Shown piece after piece: positions 35,419 to 48,107 of a stretch of 64,000 nt of DNA. This stretch comes from Gordionus sp. m RMFG-2023. Taxonomy: Eukaryota > Nematomorpha > Gordioida > Chordodea > Parachordodidae. The position numbers were made by a program, and so were the translations under genes. The notes beneath the pieces were generated by a model. It was not told the origin of the DNA and ran no database searches. It worked only from the letters and a program-made list of their open reading frames with translations. The DNA is taken from NCBI RefSeq assembly GCF_954871325.1, contig NC_088776.1:57746954-57810953 (forward strand), read 5' to 3'. Within the stretch, counting starts at the first letter, position 1. Each line of letters starts with the position of its first letter.

Positions 35419-36045
35419 TGTTTAGCGTCAGTGTGTTTTTTCCGGCAATGTGCTATTTTTTCAAATTTAAATCATTCTTTGAGCGCGTTCTTAAAAATTT
35501 AAAAATCTGATTATACCCGAAATGTATGCCGTCATGTTTGGAGTACCTACCCTACGAATTTAGGAAAATTTTTCCATAAACTTTCAAACTTAATATAATT
35601 TATATTATAATTTTCTATATATTTTTTTATATAAATTATAAAAATATGTCAAAGGTTAACGACAATATTGTCTACAATTCATAAGATAGGTATATTAGAG
35701 ATCTGCAAACGTAGGCACGGGCTGAACGGGCTTCGGGCCAAGTCGTGCCTTATATTTTTTAAGAAAATTCGGACCGGGTCGGGCCTTAGAAATTTTTTTA
35801 AAATATATCTAAATTTATCAATTTAATGTATTTTACGTAAAATAAAAATGTGTGATTTTATTTATAGAAAGTAGACGTCATATAACATATATCGTTTATT
35901 TTGAGTAATTATAAAAATTAATTTATATATTTAAATAAATTTGGGCCGGGCCGGGCAAAACTTTATATTTAAAAACGCGCTTAAAAAATGATTTAAAATA
36001 GTAAAAATAACACATTGCCGGAAAATACACATTGAAATTAACGTA
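35419..36045. mobile_element. GTTAGCG foldback element, interrupted by a GGCC element
   Basis: Left end TGTTTAGCGTCAGTGTG, right end ACACATTGAAATTAACGTATA. The left arm (to about 35695) is near-complementary to parts of the 41595-42014 copy. The GGCC element at 35696-35965 sits inside it. Confidence 0.65.
35696..35965. mobile_element. GGCC foldback/hAT-type MITE, copy 5 (nested)
   Basis: Begins TAGAGATCTGCAAACGTAGG; contains CGGGCTTCGGGCC and, near its right limit, GGGCCGGGCCGGGC. The right terminus is lost. Confidence 0.6.
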
Positions 36046-36423
36046 TATATATATATAAAATCAGGGAAGTTTTGAGAATATATAAGGAATCACTTTTCTA
36101 TCTCTTATTTAATTTTGGCTGCGTTACATTTATCTTATAAATGATTTTAGTTAATATAAATTTTTACACTTGGTGGAATCGATAACATTGTCACCTGACA
36201 TTGTCGCCATGTTAAATTCCGTAAACTGACATATATATATAATTATTATCGCACCATTTTTTTCAAACAATTTCGGACCGGGAAATTTCCATGCTATTTA
36301 GGAATATTATTTTATAACAAATTTACTCGTAAAAATATTTGTTGATTTTTTTTTTACAAAATTAATGAACTGGTCAAAAATACCCATTCATTGAACTCGT
36401 TTATCTTATCTTACCTTAATTAG

Positions 36424-36612
36424 AGGGAAGAGCAGATATTTTTTTTACTCCAATATTTGCTTGAGGTGAATAGAATCAATGATAAAATAGTAAACTATCA
36501 AACAGAAAAGGCTATTCTGCCTTCGGCCCTTACCTTACCACTTCCCCCAATAGAAAATATAATAATAATTAGTTATTTTATGTTAAATAGAATATCTGAA
36601 GAAGTTTTCCGC
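36424..36612 (+). other. 63-codon ORF after an acceptor-like site
   Basis: Following TTACCTTAATTAG, a frame without ATG stays open until the TAG at 36613. Peptide segments: EEQIFFLLQYLLEVNRINDK and ALTLPLPPIENIIIIS. A GT donor at 36466 would shorten it. Could be an exon of the same gene or a retroelement scrap. Not recognised. Confidence 0.25.
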
Positions 36613-37234
36613 TAGCAAAGCAGAACGAAAAAGTATTTTTTAATCTACTAAGTCTAAATGCTTTTCTTTTTCCTTTCCTTTCTCTTTTCTTTTTTTTTAA
36701 ATTTTCTTTTTCTTATCTTTATCTATATCCTTATCTATCTATTTTAATCTCATCCTATCTTTTGTTACAATCATCCATCTTAATTTAGAATTATATCGTG
36801 TTATCAATCAAACCGGAACTTACAACTTACAACAGATTCTCGAAATGCCAAGGTAGTATCATTTATGTTATAATAACATTTTAAAACTAATTAATACTTT
36901 TTTTTAAAAAAATAGTGTGTTCATTTATATAGTGTTATTCTTAAAGTTTCAGTTGTCATTTTTAAAATTCTTAAAACATTTATACTAAAGATGCTAATTA
37001 AATGCATAAAAAAAGCATTATGATTTAATTGAAAATGATATAAACTAATCATAAAAGAATGGTAAAAGTAAATTAAATATAATACAAATCAATGGCATCG
37101 CTATCGATGGCCACCTGAAAACTATTTATATTAAAAATTTTCTTCTATTTTTTGGTTATTTATATTATTTTATTATTTTGCTCGTTTTAGATATGGATAT
37201 TTTTACTAATTTTAGGATATTGAAAAAATGAGCC

Positions 37235-37249
37235 CCCCCCCCCCCCCAC
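37235..37249 (+). repeat. C homopolymer
   Basis: About 15 C residues in AT-rich DNA, likely variable in length between individuals or assemblies. Confidence 0.8.
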
Positions 37250-37307
37250 AATAAAAACTAACGATACAGCATTATATATATTTTATTATTTAATTTTTGA
37301 ATAACAG

Positions 37308-37503
37308 TTATCCAGTTATTTTCACTGACAACTTTACCATAAAAGTCATGAAGCAAGCTAACAATATACCCTATTTTGAGATAGATGGTGTTATCAATGC
37401 TTCCATTAGAAACAAAAATGAATTTAATATTCCATACACGATGTATAATAAAATATATTTAATCAAGCGTGAATATCTAGATTTCTCAATTCAAGTTATA
37501 AAA
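37308..37503 (+). CDS. candidate exon: cadherin-like repeat
   Basis: After acceptor TTTTGAATAACAG the frame needs two bases from the previous exon and reads YPVIFTDNFTIKVMKQANN. Later come INASIRNKNEFNIPY and I-Y-L-I-K-R, then L-D-F-S-I-Q-V. This resembles the start of a cadherin repeat (A-P-x-F...V) and its end (G-x-I-x-L...L-D-F-x-L-x-V). The frame is open to TAA 37504. A weak donor CAA|GTTATA lies 15 bases before it. The phase does not fit the exon ending at 35045, so at least one exon between them is missing or unrecognised. Confidence 0.45.
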
Positions 37504-39423
37504 TAAATAATAATAATAATATATTAAATTATACCATTTTGATAGAATATCCTATTTTTATATTTATAAATGATAGATTTTTTAAAAAAATTCTTTAACT
37601 ATACATGAAAATATGAGTTTTATATTGTTGACGGAAAACGCACGTCGGAGCATGCCATGCCCAGAAAATAAAGAGGAAAAAAAATTCTTTCCTAATATAC
37701 GAAGGGCACAACATGCCCTTTGTAATTTAGTTTAATTTTTAGAAATTTTGGAAAAAAAATATACTTTTAATCTTAATTAATTTACTTAATAAAATCTAAT
37801 AAAATAAGCTATAAAAAAAATTTGGTAAAGTTTTTAAATTTTCAAAAAATGTGTCTCCAGTTTTAAATTAGAAATTATTCCATGACAAATAAAACAATAA
37901 AAAAGTTTTTTTAACCCGATCCCCTCAGAATTTTATAAAATTTTTACTAGTTTTATATATTATTACTTAAGAAAAAATTAAATCCTCCAACTTCAAACAG
38001 GCTGAGATACAGGCCTCTAGATGTCGAAAAAATGGGGAATTTTGGGCAAAATGTACTTTAGGAATATCTTTAAAAAATACAATTAAACTAGAAGTTTCGT
38101 TTAAATTTGTTTTATTACAAAGACATAATGTTAAATATTATTTAAAAAATTTATAACATTAAATGCCAGAAATAGAAAACCGGAAATGATCATAAAATTA
38201 AATCGACTTTTTTTTCTCTATGTAGCTATAGGATTAATTAATAAATATGCAAAGTTTCAAGTTGGGCCGGGCACAGGTTTAGTAGTATTGTATTATAATC
38301 ATTAGTCTATATAAAATATTCTTAATAAATAATATTTGATATTTTGATATTAATCAATAATTGTTATATAAATCAAAAAATATCAAATATGTTTAATATT
38401 TAAATGAATAGTTATTTAAGATCTGAAAAAGTACTGAATGGGGAGGGGGGAGCGGGGCTATGATTAATTTATATGGATGAATTGAAATTTCTTTCTTCAT
38501 AAAAATATATCTATAAAGTTTTATATGACAAAATCTAATTTAATTAAAATTTTTAAATTTATACGTTGTAAAATAATTATTTTTCACAATATGAATATTA
38601 ATTTTAATTTTATTTTCCATGAGAGAGAGAGAGAGAGATAAATGCATGAAACTTTTGTGTTCCGGAAAATGCTTTTAACCTTTGGAAACCTTGTTTCAAG
38701 ATATTTTTTTCATATCCATGGTCGTTTAGGTGGGTAATTAACCCTGTGATATCTGTTATGCAAAAATTAAATAAATCTAAAGCATTTAATATGTGGTTCC
38801 CTGGAACAATGCTCTCTCTTACTATTAACCTTTTAATAATTCCTCCCATCTATAGTAAGAACTTTTTTCATGGGTTGTTGCGAAAAAGTACCACTCTTGT
38901 TTTGATTCCGAAATCGAGTTCCTGATGTCAAATATTCTGAATTTAAAAAAAAATTAAAAAATTAAATATTTTTGATATATTTTGATGATTTATGAAAATT
39001 ATTCTTTTTAGTTTGGAATAAATAAACGTAATCATCCATCGTGTTTTAGAGATATGAGAGAATCACATAGAGTTAATACGTTTGTTCATATTATTTTCAT
39101 GATAATACACCATTAATGGGTTGAAAGTAGTCTGGTTATTATTCCAGTGGAGTAAAATCCCTCAACGAGGTCCTGCACCACAAAAGCATAATATTCCGAA
39201 AAAATCACATATAGCTAAAAACTCACCAACAATTTTTAATGAATTGTGAAAATATTGACTGTTGCAAAGATATAAATGAATATGAAATTATCATATTTAA
39301 TTTTTCGCAAAATAAATCTATAAAATTGGATGTCGATTTGCAAAATGTTTCAAGAGTTGTTTGATTAACAAATAACCATTGTATTACAATATTTTCTAAG
39401 GATATCTCAAACTTTTCTCTTAG
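37504..39423. other. intron or intergenic; one unplaced minus-strand ORF
   Basis: Mostly AT-rich. 38610-38849 on the minus strand is open for 79 codons (segments RLIVRESIVPGNHI, LITHLNDHGYEKNILKQGF). That resembles the pre-RT helix region of some retroelements but is too little to name. It ends in a (GA)n run at 38622-38638. Confidence 0.35.
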
Positions 39424-39516
39424 ATTGAGGAAACCCGGGCAGAATTAACATTTTCTAAAGTAACAATCAGGAATTGCAGGATTAGAGAAATTGTGCAATA
39501 CAATCTTGCTAATCTT
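39424..39516 (+). CDS. candidate short exon
   Basis: A good acceptor (CAAACTTTTCTCTTAG) precedes 31 open codons (EETRAELTFSKVTIRNCRI, then REIVQ) ending at TAA 39517. A GT at 39460 (AAA|GTAACA) would give a 12-codon exon. Composition is protein-like. Its relation to neighbours is unproven. Confidence 0.3.
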
Positions 39517-39682
39517 TAATGGGAATATTGTTAGACGTTAAGGGCAAATCTTCCGACGTTCAACATCAATTTAAAATTTTGATGAATAGTGCATATGCGC
39601 TCGGCATGTAATCATTGTTCTCCAGCTATGACACATTATTTTGATAAACAAGAAAATTTACTGAACACTACTTTTATGTCAC

Positions 39683-40043
39683 TGTAGTATGGGGATTCGG
39701 AATTCTTGGGGATTACGAAACTCTTGATTTTAAATCCTTTACCGAGTGTAATTTAAAAAAATTTAAAGTACTATTTAACCGGAAATGTATTCTAGCATGT
39801 GTAGAGTATTTACCTTATAAATTTCAGCCAATTTAACCAAGGATTTTAGAACTACTTATAATTTATATTTATTTTTATATTTTTTCATATAAATTATAAA
39901 ATACTAAAATGTCTATGGCTGAAATTTATAGGGTAAAGATTCTACACATGCTAGAATAAATTTCCAATTAAATAGGATTTTAGAATTTTTTAAATCGCCC
40001 TCGGTAAAGGATTTAATATGAGATTTCGAATCCCCATACTACA
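39683..40043. mobile_element. foldback MITE with TGTAGTATGGGGATTCG ends
   Basis: TGTAGTATGGGGATTCGGAA and TTCGAATCCCCATACTACA are perfect inverted ends over 17 bases, and the complementarity continues inward for most of each arm (AAATCCTTTACCGAG / CTCGGTAAAGGATTT). Flanked by TCAC on both sides, a possible 4-bp duplication. Non-coding. Confidence 0.85.
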
Positions 40044-40049
40044 TCACCA

Positions 40050-41461
40050 TGTGTTTCTTTAAAATTGGAATATAATTCCTTAAGAATGCATAAAATGAGT
40101 CTTTTCTGGAATTGGTACTTGTCTCCTTTATTTATTGATATGAAATGGTTTTAGGCATTTTACGACTGTTTTAATCGGAATTATAAAATTTTTCAATAAT
40201 ATCTATCGTCTTGAAAAACACTCCAAGAGTAGGATACATTTTTTAATCTTTTATTTAAATACATAAATTAATAACATATTTAAAAGAATTTAGCTTAAAT
40301 ATATTTACAATTAATAATTTATCAAATATTTATTACGAATTTTTTTTGCAATAAATGGCTCTTCTAGCTCAATTATATCCAAAGATATCAAAATATAAAG
40401 GGAGAACATTTTACTTTTTGAGAGCAGTATCTCATTGTTTGGAGTTGGAGGCTAAAAAATTTTATTTTTTTTTCTTAGTTGTAATATAAACAAACTACAG
40501 TAAAAATTCTGGAAAAGTCTTAGAGGGTCGGATAGAAAATTATGTTGATTTGTCATGGAATTCACACTATACTTAAATTCAAATTTTTATGAAAAATAAT
40601 TAAAATTTTTTATAATGGCTTAAAATACAAATATTACAAAATAAAGGTACCTATTTTTGCAGTTCCCTTATCTAATTCAAGATAACGAGATTTGGGGAAG
40701 TGCACTATTAGGTTGAGGTTTTCCTCATCAATTTTATTATATACTCTAGATCCACCTTGAAGGCCTTTGGTTATGGTTAGATAGATATAAATTAGTCATT
40801 ATTATTTAAAAAAAACTTAATTTAGTATTTTTATATTGTTAGTTTAAATTTAAAATCAGAACAATTTCGTTATACAGGGTTTCTTCGGGATATTATAATG
40901 TCCTCTAGAAAAGGAAAATAAATACACTCTAACACTTACATTTTATTTATTTATTTATGCCAGACATATATAAAAATACCTTACAATGGTACCAGTTTGC
41001 GGGTAGGAGTATTGACCAATACACGTCAATATTTAAATATCACTCAACCAACAAAATTCGGCGCTTTTAACCTCATTCAAATTGTGATTTTTCCAATTAT
41101 CATTATTTTTTATTGATCCTTTTTTAAAAATATTTATTTCTCTAAAATAAAAATATTTGACTCTGACAGAAAACATAAGTTAAATGAATTTTATTGGGGT
41201 AAAATAATTAGCGGAAAAGTTTTTTAAAAAAATTATGGATGAGAAAAAAAAAGAAAACTTTATATATCGCATTATAACAGAAATTCGAGAGATATTGTGA
41301 AGACAAGTTTGATAATTTTTAATGTTTGGTGGAACGTTGCATATAATAATTTGAGAAGATTAAAGGGAGATATCAAATATGGGAATACGAATCACTTTGG
41401 ATTTTCATTTTAATAGAATATTTATATATTGAAAATGTCTAGGATATATATATATATATAT
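40050..41461. other. intron or intergenic, no gene
   Basis: AT-rich. Nothing recognised apart from a (TTTA)n scrap at about 40942-40958. Confidence 0.4.
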
Positions 41462-42145
41462 TAGCAATCTGCATTGGGCCCTAATTTTTCAGCCCGGCCT
41501 GACCCAAAATTAAAATTATTTGTTTGCCCGATCCGGCCCAAATTTATTTATATACCGAAAAATTTTAATTTTTCTAAAAATACAGTAATATATCTGTTAG
41601 CGTCAATGTGCCTTTCCCGGCAATGTGTTTATTTTTTTTTTACTACTTTAAATCATTTTTTTGAGCGTGTTTTTTTTTTAAATTTAAAAATCAGATTTTA
41701 CCGTAATAATATTCCGTCATGTTTGAAATACCTATCTTAATGAATTGTAGACAATATTGCCTTTAACCTTTTGAGTCATTCATAATTTATATTAAAAATA
41801 TTAAGAAAATATTTAATACAAATTATATAAAGTTTGAAAGTTCATGGAAAAATTTGTCTGAAATTCATAGGGTAGTTATTCCAAACATTATGGCATACAT
41901 TTCTGATAAAATCGGATTTTTGTATTATTTTTTTTTAAAAAAAACGCACTCAAAAAAAAAATTTACAGTTGAAAAAATAACGCATTGCAGTAAAAAAACA
42001 CATTTACGCTAACATATCAATTTATTTAACAGGGTAATAAAATCTCGTATTTAAAATTTGAAGCCCGGCCCAGCACCATTAAAAAATATTAGGCCCTATC
42101 AGGACCGAAACTCGTTCAGGCCAGGCCGAGGTTTGCAGATCTCTA
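41462..42145. mobile_element. GGCC foldback/hAT-type MITE, copy 6, hosting a nested foldback
   Basis: Ends TAGCAATCTGCATTGGGCC and TTTGCAGATCTCTA. Flanking ATATATAT / GTATATAT is a probable 8-bp duplication (7 of 8). The GTTAGCG foldback at 41595-42014 lies inside. The ORF across the left arm is a by-product. Confidence 0.75.
41595..42014. mobile_element. GTTAGCG foldback element, complete copy
   Basis: Ends TGTTAGCGTCAATGTG and CACATTTACGCTAACA. The arms are extended palindromes: CCGTCATGTTTG facing CAAACATTATGG, and TTGAGCGTG facing ACGCACTCAA. About 420 bp, non-coding, with TATC on each side. Confidence 0.8.
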
Positions 42146-42149
42146 GTAT

Positions 42150-43442
42150 ATATTCATGTTAGTAATTGAAGGATAAACATTTCACAGTAAAAAAAGTCTT
42201 GAAACATTACTTTAAGAAAATGGGGAGGGAAATATTATCATAATATATTAGGTTGACAAAAAATAAAATAAGCACTATTTTGGATGCAGGGCGAAGATTT
42301 CGTATAATAGTAAAATTTGGAAGAAAATAGGTTAATGTTTAGATGTTGTCAGAAAAGCTGCCTTCATCTGAACATTGGGAATAAGATGGAATTAATTATA
42401 GGCAAGACATTAAAACGAATGAGAGAAAGTTGTGGCTAAAATTTTGGCCAATTTCTATATACAATACTTTAAAAATCAAAATAAGAAATTTTTAAAAAAA
42501 AAGTATATAATTTGAAATTATAGAATTTATTTACCCAAGGCATCAGAGGTTGGTATAGGATCGAAAAAATCTTTCAAAGCAAGCAAAACTTATTCCTCAA
42601 TTTTACTATAGTGGAATCAATCAAAACAAAATATGGTTCTAATTATGGACTCGTGTTTACAGAGGGTTATCCTATTGCTCAACTACATTACAGCTATGTT
42701 CTAAAGGATATTATAAGTATATGGCTATAGCTTATATGTATTATACAGAACCCTGTATTATTAAAGTGGACCTTTATTTTTGGAGATTGGGCTTCTGGAC
42801 CCGGACCTTAAAAATTATGTATTTTCATTGTTTACCTGGTCCATCCCTTTAAATATTTAGTTCTAGTGTATCTATCCCGACTCCGAGACTCATCGATCGA
42901 ATATGTCTGAGCACAACTTACTATATTAAATTCGATCATATTACTAGTGTTGTTAATTATTAGATTTAATAGAGAATTAAAAATCTCGCTCTTACTAGGG
43001 GATAATAATAATAAAACTGTCAGTATTTTACAATTGTTACTATAAGAACTGAAGAAATTAAAGATCAATGTGTAGACCAATCCATCATCTTCCAGATAAA
43101 AAAGTATGGTGGCTCCTAGCTAAAATTCTTTAGACGCTATGATTAATTCTGTAGAGTGCCACATTTTAACCCTAGTGCAAAGTGATTAAATTAAAATTTT
43201 TCTTATAATTTTGATGATTTATTAAACAAAATGTTGCAATTTAATATAAATTCTCTAAATTAGTATAACCTTTTGACCTAGACCCAAATTAACAACACTA
43301 ATTATATTGTTCTACTCAAATTTCGTTTTTGATAAATTAAAATCAAAATTATATGAAAACCTTTTAATTAAAAAATAATTAAGGGTTTCATTTGTATATT
43401 ATATAAAAAATATCGGAAACCAAAATACTGATTTGAATTCAG
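42150..43442. other. intron or intergenic, no firm feature
   Basis: A short frame after an acceptor-like CAG at 42750 (NPVLLKWTFIFGDWASG) is the only suggestive piece. The minus ORF at 42832-43080 looks like chance. Confidence 0.35.
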
Positions 43443-43606
43443 TGACAAAAGTTATTTTAATAAATAAATCGTCAGTGGGTAAATTATTATTTATACCTTT
43501 TTGGTGTAAATACAATATAATTCTTTTCTGTAATTTAACAAAAAATAAATACAAGACATATCAAACTTTATTGACAATGACCAACGCAAAAAACATGATA
43601 GAACAG
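43443..43606 (+). CDS. candidate exon with cadherin-repeat-like start
   Basis: Acceptor GATTTGAATTCAG, donor CAG|GTATAT, phase 1 to 0, the same end phase as exon 3. The peptide has TKVILINKSSVGKLLFIPF, then FCNLTKNKYKTYQTLL and ends M-I-E-Q. The layout V-x-I-N-x-x-x-x-G-x-L-L near the front parallels exon 3, but the S-G-x-I-x-L motif is absent. The frame remains open past the donor to 43681. Cadherin assignment is weak. Confidence 0.4.
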
Positions 43607-43875
43607 GTATATTATGATAATTGCCCAACTCAAGAAAATCTTAAATTGTTTGAAATATATTTAAAGTTAAACAAGTATTGTTAGGAGAAAAGGTAATGGT
43701 TTGGGAAATATAGGTCAGGGAAATTTGCATTTAATAACCTGTCAAATCTGGCAGGTCACGTGATAAAAAAAATAATTTGTTTGAGTTGTACCATATGAAA
43801 TAAATGACCATTAAAAAAATATATATTTATATATGGAAATCAGATTTCAAATTTTTTTTATCGTTACTTATCAAA

Positions 43876-46800
43876 CGGTGGGTCTATTTATCGCTCGGCT
43901 AGGAAATTGCTCGGCTAACCACACAATAAATCATTTTATTACTAAATATCGCTCGGCTGAGAAATGTCGCTCGGTTAACCACATGATAAATCATCTATAC
44001 TAAATATAGCTCGGCTGAGAAATATTGCTCGGCTAACCACACAATAAATCATTTTATTACTAAATATCGCTCGGCTGAGAAATGTCGCTCGGTTAACCAC
44101 ATGATAAATCATCCATACTAAATATCGCTCTGCTAACCACATAATAAATTATTTATTACTAAATATCGCTCGGCTATAAGTACTCGTTTATTTATGTATT
44201 ATATTTTTAACCATATTACAGTGGGCTTTCACTTTCCTAATATTAATTGAGAATAATTTAGTTTTTATAAATAAAATAAATTTTGATCAAGTATTAAATA
44301 TTATCTTTTAGATATTTTAGCTTCAATACTTTTATAAAATATAATGAATTTTTATTGTATATTACTTTAAGTTAATAATATTTCTCATAAACTTTTTTTT
44401 TTAAAGTAAAGAAATAATATTTAATCCGCTAGATGGCGTCTTTATATTTAAAATTTTTTTATCATAAAATATAAAAATAATATTTTTGAATGTGTCTAAT
44501 AAATTTTGTGTTAAAGAAATGCTATAAAAAAAAAATCGTAAATACTAATATTTCTAGAATATCGAATATATTTAATTTTTATCATAAAATAGAAAAATCG
44601 TAAATATCAAATATTTCTAGAATATCGAATATATTTCGTCAATATATTATATCAGGACCGTGAATTCTACTACTAAAAAAATGGGTTCGGGTTTGGAGAC
44701 CAGAAGAATAATGACTTATAAAAATTAGCTAAAATAACAGAAACATAATTTTTTAAAAATTTTTTATTTTAATTAGTATTGCCATAAAAATAATTTATCA
44801 TCAAAATTATTATATATTATATATATAATAATACTACAATATTTAATGTAAATTTTAATGATGAGAATGATCGTTCAACGCTAACCTAGTCAGGGATCCG
44901 AACCGAACCCGTATCCAGAAAAGAAAACCCAGGTTATTGAAAAAATCTGAACCTGAACCGAACCTGAAGCCCGTTTTTCAACGAACCGAACCCAATTATT
45001 TTATTTGAACTCAGGTTCCATCGTTCATTGTATTGTTTAAAATCATATATTAAGATATTTGTATAATTGTAAATACAAATATTGATAATTTAATTGAAAT
45101 TTTATAATATTTTCAAATTTCCATAATAAATTTTAAACAACTTTTTAATTTATTCTCAAAGATTCCTATTGGAGTGTTAATAAATTTTAAACAATTAAAT
45201 TCATTTACGCCATTTATTTTTAATTTTTAATTTATTCTCAAAGATTAAAATATTATAAATGAAAAATAAATATACATAACAAAAAAAAGAAAAGTAAAAA
45301 AATCGGATCTGTTTTTTACAAGTATCGGCCCGATCCGATATTTTTGGAAAACGCTAAATATCGGTGCCGATCTTGGCACAGCCCTATAAATGATTTATGT
45401 TTTCCCCATAATTTCGTTAAATGAGTCTGGTAACCTCTTCCTTGGTTAATAGGATTTTATATCTGGGGTCGAAATATAATGATGCATGAAGAATATTATT
45501 GTTTAAATAAGTATCAAATCTCATATGCCCTAATATTTCATTGGAAATATCATGGTCTATTTTATTATAATATTACATTTTAAATATGAAATCTTTTATA
45601 AAGAATATTGTATTTTTTAAAAATAAACAAAAATTATTTTATTAAAAAAAAGTTTGAACTCTTAACCCTAAATTTTAAAATAGGGTTTTGGTTCCGCGAA
45701 ATGTTGAGTTGATTTTAAATAAAAAATAAAAATAATAATTAACGATAGGAAATAATGCTGATTCCCGGAATAAAATGAATGATTTTCAGAAAAACTTAAA
45801 ATAAAATATATCAATTGAATTAACAGTGACAGATGCGTCAAACAAGTTTATTTCAAAATAAAATCATTTATGATATATCACCAATTTTTTTCGAATTCAG
45901 ATTCAATGGAGGATGCTATATTAATAATATTCATTTACTCTTTTTATTTTCTTTCCCTATGAAATGATTTATAAATTTTATTATGGTTTTTACTTTTCAT
46001 TCAAATAAATATAGATAGTTTGTTACAGGGCTTTGAACCCACCTAAAAAAGGGTTCTAGTTTAGGTTGCGAAAAATCTCTGAACCAGGTACGGATTCTGG
46101 TTCGGTGCCCATAAAAATAAAGACTTGTAAAATTTAGTTAAAACAGATATATAATTTTACTTTAAACCAAAAGGCTCAAAAAAAACCACATAGCGACGTC
46201 AAATTAAAGGAGAAAGGACTCGAAAAATATTTTTTATAAATTTTAAATCCCTATTTTTTCCCATTATTCTTCAGTTTATTTTAATATTTCTAGAATATTG
46301 AATATATTTCGCCATTATATATAATTTTATTACCCTAAATTTATATTTAAATCTTCTCTGCCGAACAAATTATAATTTATGAACTCAATAATTATATTAT
46401 AAACTTATTATATCAATTTGGCAAAAATAATTATGATTTATAATTATGCATCAATAAATCGAATTACTAAAGTTATTAATTTATCTGATTAATAAAAATT
46501 GCAAAATTTAAAAAAGGCTACTAATTTTTTACTAAAATATAAATATTGCTATTTAAAAAAAATCGTAAATATTTTAGGCATCATGATAGAATATGGCAAA
46601 ATTTATTAAACACATTCTAAAATATTATTTTTATATTATAAAAGTATTGAAGCTAAAAAATCCAAAAGATAATATTTTATACTTGTCCAAAATTTATTTT
46701 ATTTATAAAAACTAATTAATTCTCAATTAATATTAGGAAAGTGAAAGTCCACTGTATTATGATTAAAAATATAATACATAAATAAACGAGTACTTATAAT

Positions 46801-46954
46801 TGAGCAATGTTTAATAATAAATAATATATTTTGTAATTACCCGAGCGTATTTAAATAATAAAATGTGGTTACCTAGCGACATTTTCCAGCCGAGCGATAT
46901 TTAGTAATAAAATAATTTATTGTGTGGTTAGCCGAGCGATAAATGTACCCACCC
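43876..46954. mobile_element. Mutator-like (MULE-type) non-autonomous element
   Basis: Long inverted arms: 43876-44560 matches the reverse complement of about 46520-46954, from CGGTGGGT..TTTATCGCTCGGCTA inward to AATAATATTTTTGAATGTGT and beyond. The right arm is shorter, having lost part of the subterminal array. Flanks CTTATCAAA (43867-43875) and CTTATTAAA (46955-46963) form a 9-bp target duplication with one mismatch. Long arms plus a 9-bp duplication are typical of Mutator-like elements. No transposase is seen. The middle (44880-45380 and 46020-46110) holds CCGAACC-rich inverted blocks like the GGCC foldbacks, probably later insertions. Confidence 0.75.
43893..44178 (+). repeat. subterminal tandem repeat of the MULE-type element
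   Basis: Alternating units built on TCGCTCGGCTGAGAAATGTC and GGTTAACCACATGATAAATC, about 50-60 bases each and about 110 bases per pair, repeated roughly five times with drift. The right arm has only one or two units (46870-46940). Subterminal motif arrays of this kind often bind transposase; that role is inference. Confidence 0.8.
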
Positions 46955-46963
46955 CTTATTAAA

Positions 46964-47098
46964 TCACATTTGAGCAACTTCTAAATGGTGAACACAAGGA
47001 TGGATACGCCGAATTAATTTTATATATTAAAAAAGAAATATAATAATTGATGTTATATTTACAGTACTAATAATTTTTTTTTTAAATAAATGAAACAG
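46964..47098. other. intron sequence
   Basis: AT-rich, ending in acceptor AAATGAAACAG. Confidence 0.4.
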
Positions 47099-47150
47099 AT
47101 ACTTATGTAGAGTTACAATCAGCGTGCCACGTAATTAGAGAGCTTGGTAT
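47099..47150 (+). CDS. candidate short exon
   Basis: After acceptor ATGAAACAG the frame (two bases then codons) reads TYVELQSACHVIREL. A donor at CTTG|GTATCT gives phase 1, which fits the next candidate exon at 48108. An alternative donor AA|GTGAAA at 47184 would add G-I-Y-N-L-I-S-G-N but breaks the phase. Small and unrecognised; the phase fit is the support. Confidence 0.35.
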
Positions 47151-47183
47151 CTACAATTTGATTTCGGGAAATAAAAAATTTAA

Positions 47184-48107
47184 GTGAAAAAAAAATATTA
47201 ATTAAATAATTTCTCTAATTTCTCCTTTAAGGGTTGAGAGGGTAGGGACTGATATTTTTCATCAATTTTACGTGCCCATTCAATTTGAATTTTCTATGAT
47301 GAAACCCTCATGAATAGCCAAAAATAAAAATCAATCTTCTTCCGAGGCATAATGAACCGTGTTTGCATTTCTATATTCGATAATTTGACATTGAAGTTCT
47401 CTATTATTTAAACAAAAATCAGGAACTTGACTAAAAGAGAATGCCATTTTGAATATTTTGAAATAGGTTACGCTTCCGATATACTGATTCATATCAACAC
47501 CCCATAGATTTTTAAATTGATATTCTAGTCAAGATTTCTATTTGAGTTTTTATTTTGTCAGTATACACCTAATTTTTGTTAAACTATATTTCTGGAATAT
47601 TTCATGCATTCTTATCGCATAATTTTTTAAGATATTATTTTTTATTAAAATGTACATTTGCTTCCTTTTTATGTGCCTTCTTTCAACAATATTTGTAAAA
47701 AATATCGTAAGATATTAATTTAAAATTATATCGTCAATTGTGTTTAATTTATAAATTAATTTGCGTTTAATTTAATATTATATATCTAAAATATCGAAGC
47801 ACTTAATTATATAAACTTGGTTAAGATTAAACAATCGTAAATTCGGGGTGAGTATTCTACTCAACCACTCACGATAGTAATTCGATAACAATTATAACAA
47901 GCACTAATTAAAGTTAATTAAGTTTAAGGTGATAATGAATGGAGATAAAATTAGAAAGTGCATTTATTAAGGTTACGATGACATAACATCGATAGCAAAA
48001 AAAGATATATTATATATTCTAATTTTTTGAAAGGAGTCTAAATATTCGCCCCAATTGGGAAGATGATAATCACAAGGAGTCGTTATTAGTGAATTTGTTA
48101 TTTATAG
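47184..48107. other. intron, no feature
   Basis: AT-rich; nothing recognised. Confidence 0.35.

Noticed and set aside
39540-39625. Short motif (F-K-I-L-M-N-S-A-Y) like the DNA polymerase B of Polinton-type elements
   Set aside because: Only about 25 open codons with no other polymerase, capsid or integrase part nearby; chance cannot be excluded, so no fossil is claimed.
43893-44178. CRISPR-like array
   Set aside because: Units drift, spacers are themselves repeated, and the array is the subterminal part of a eukaryotic transposon; no cas genes.
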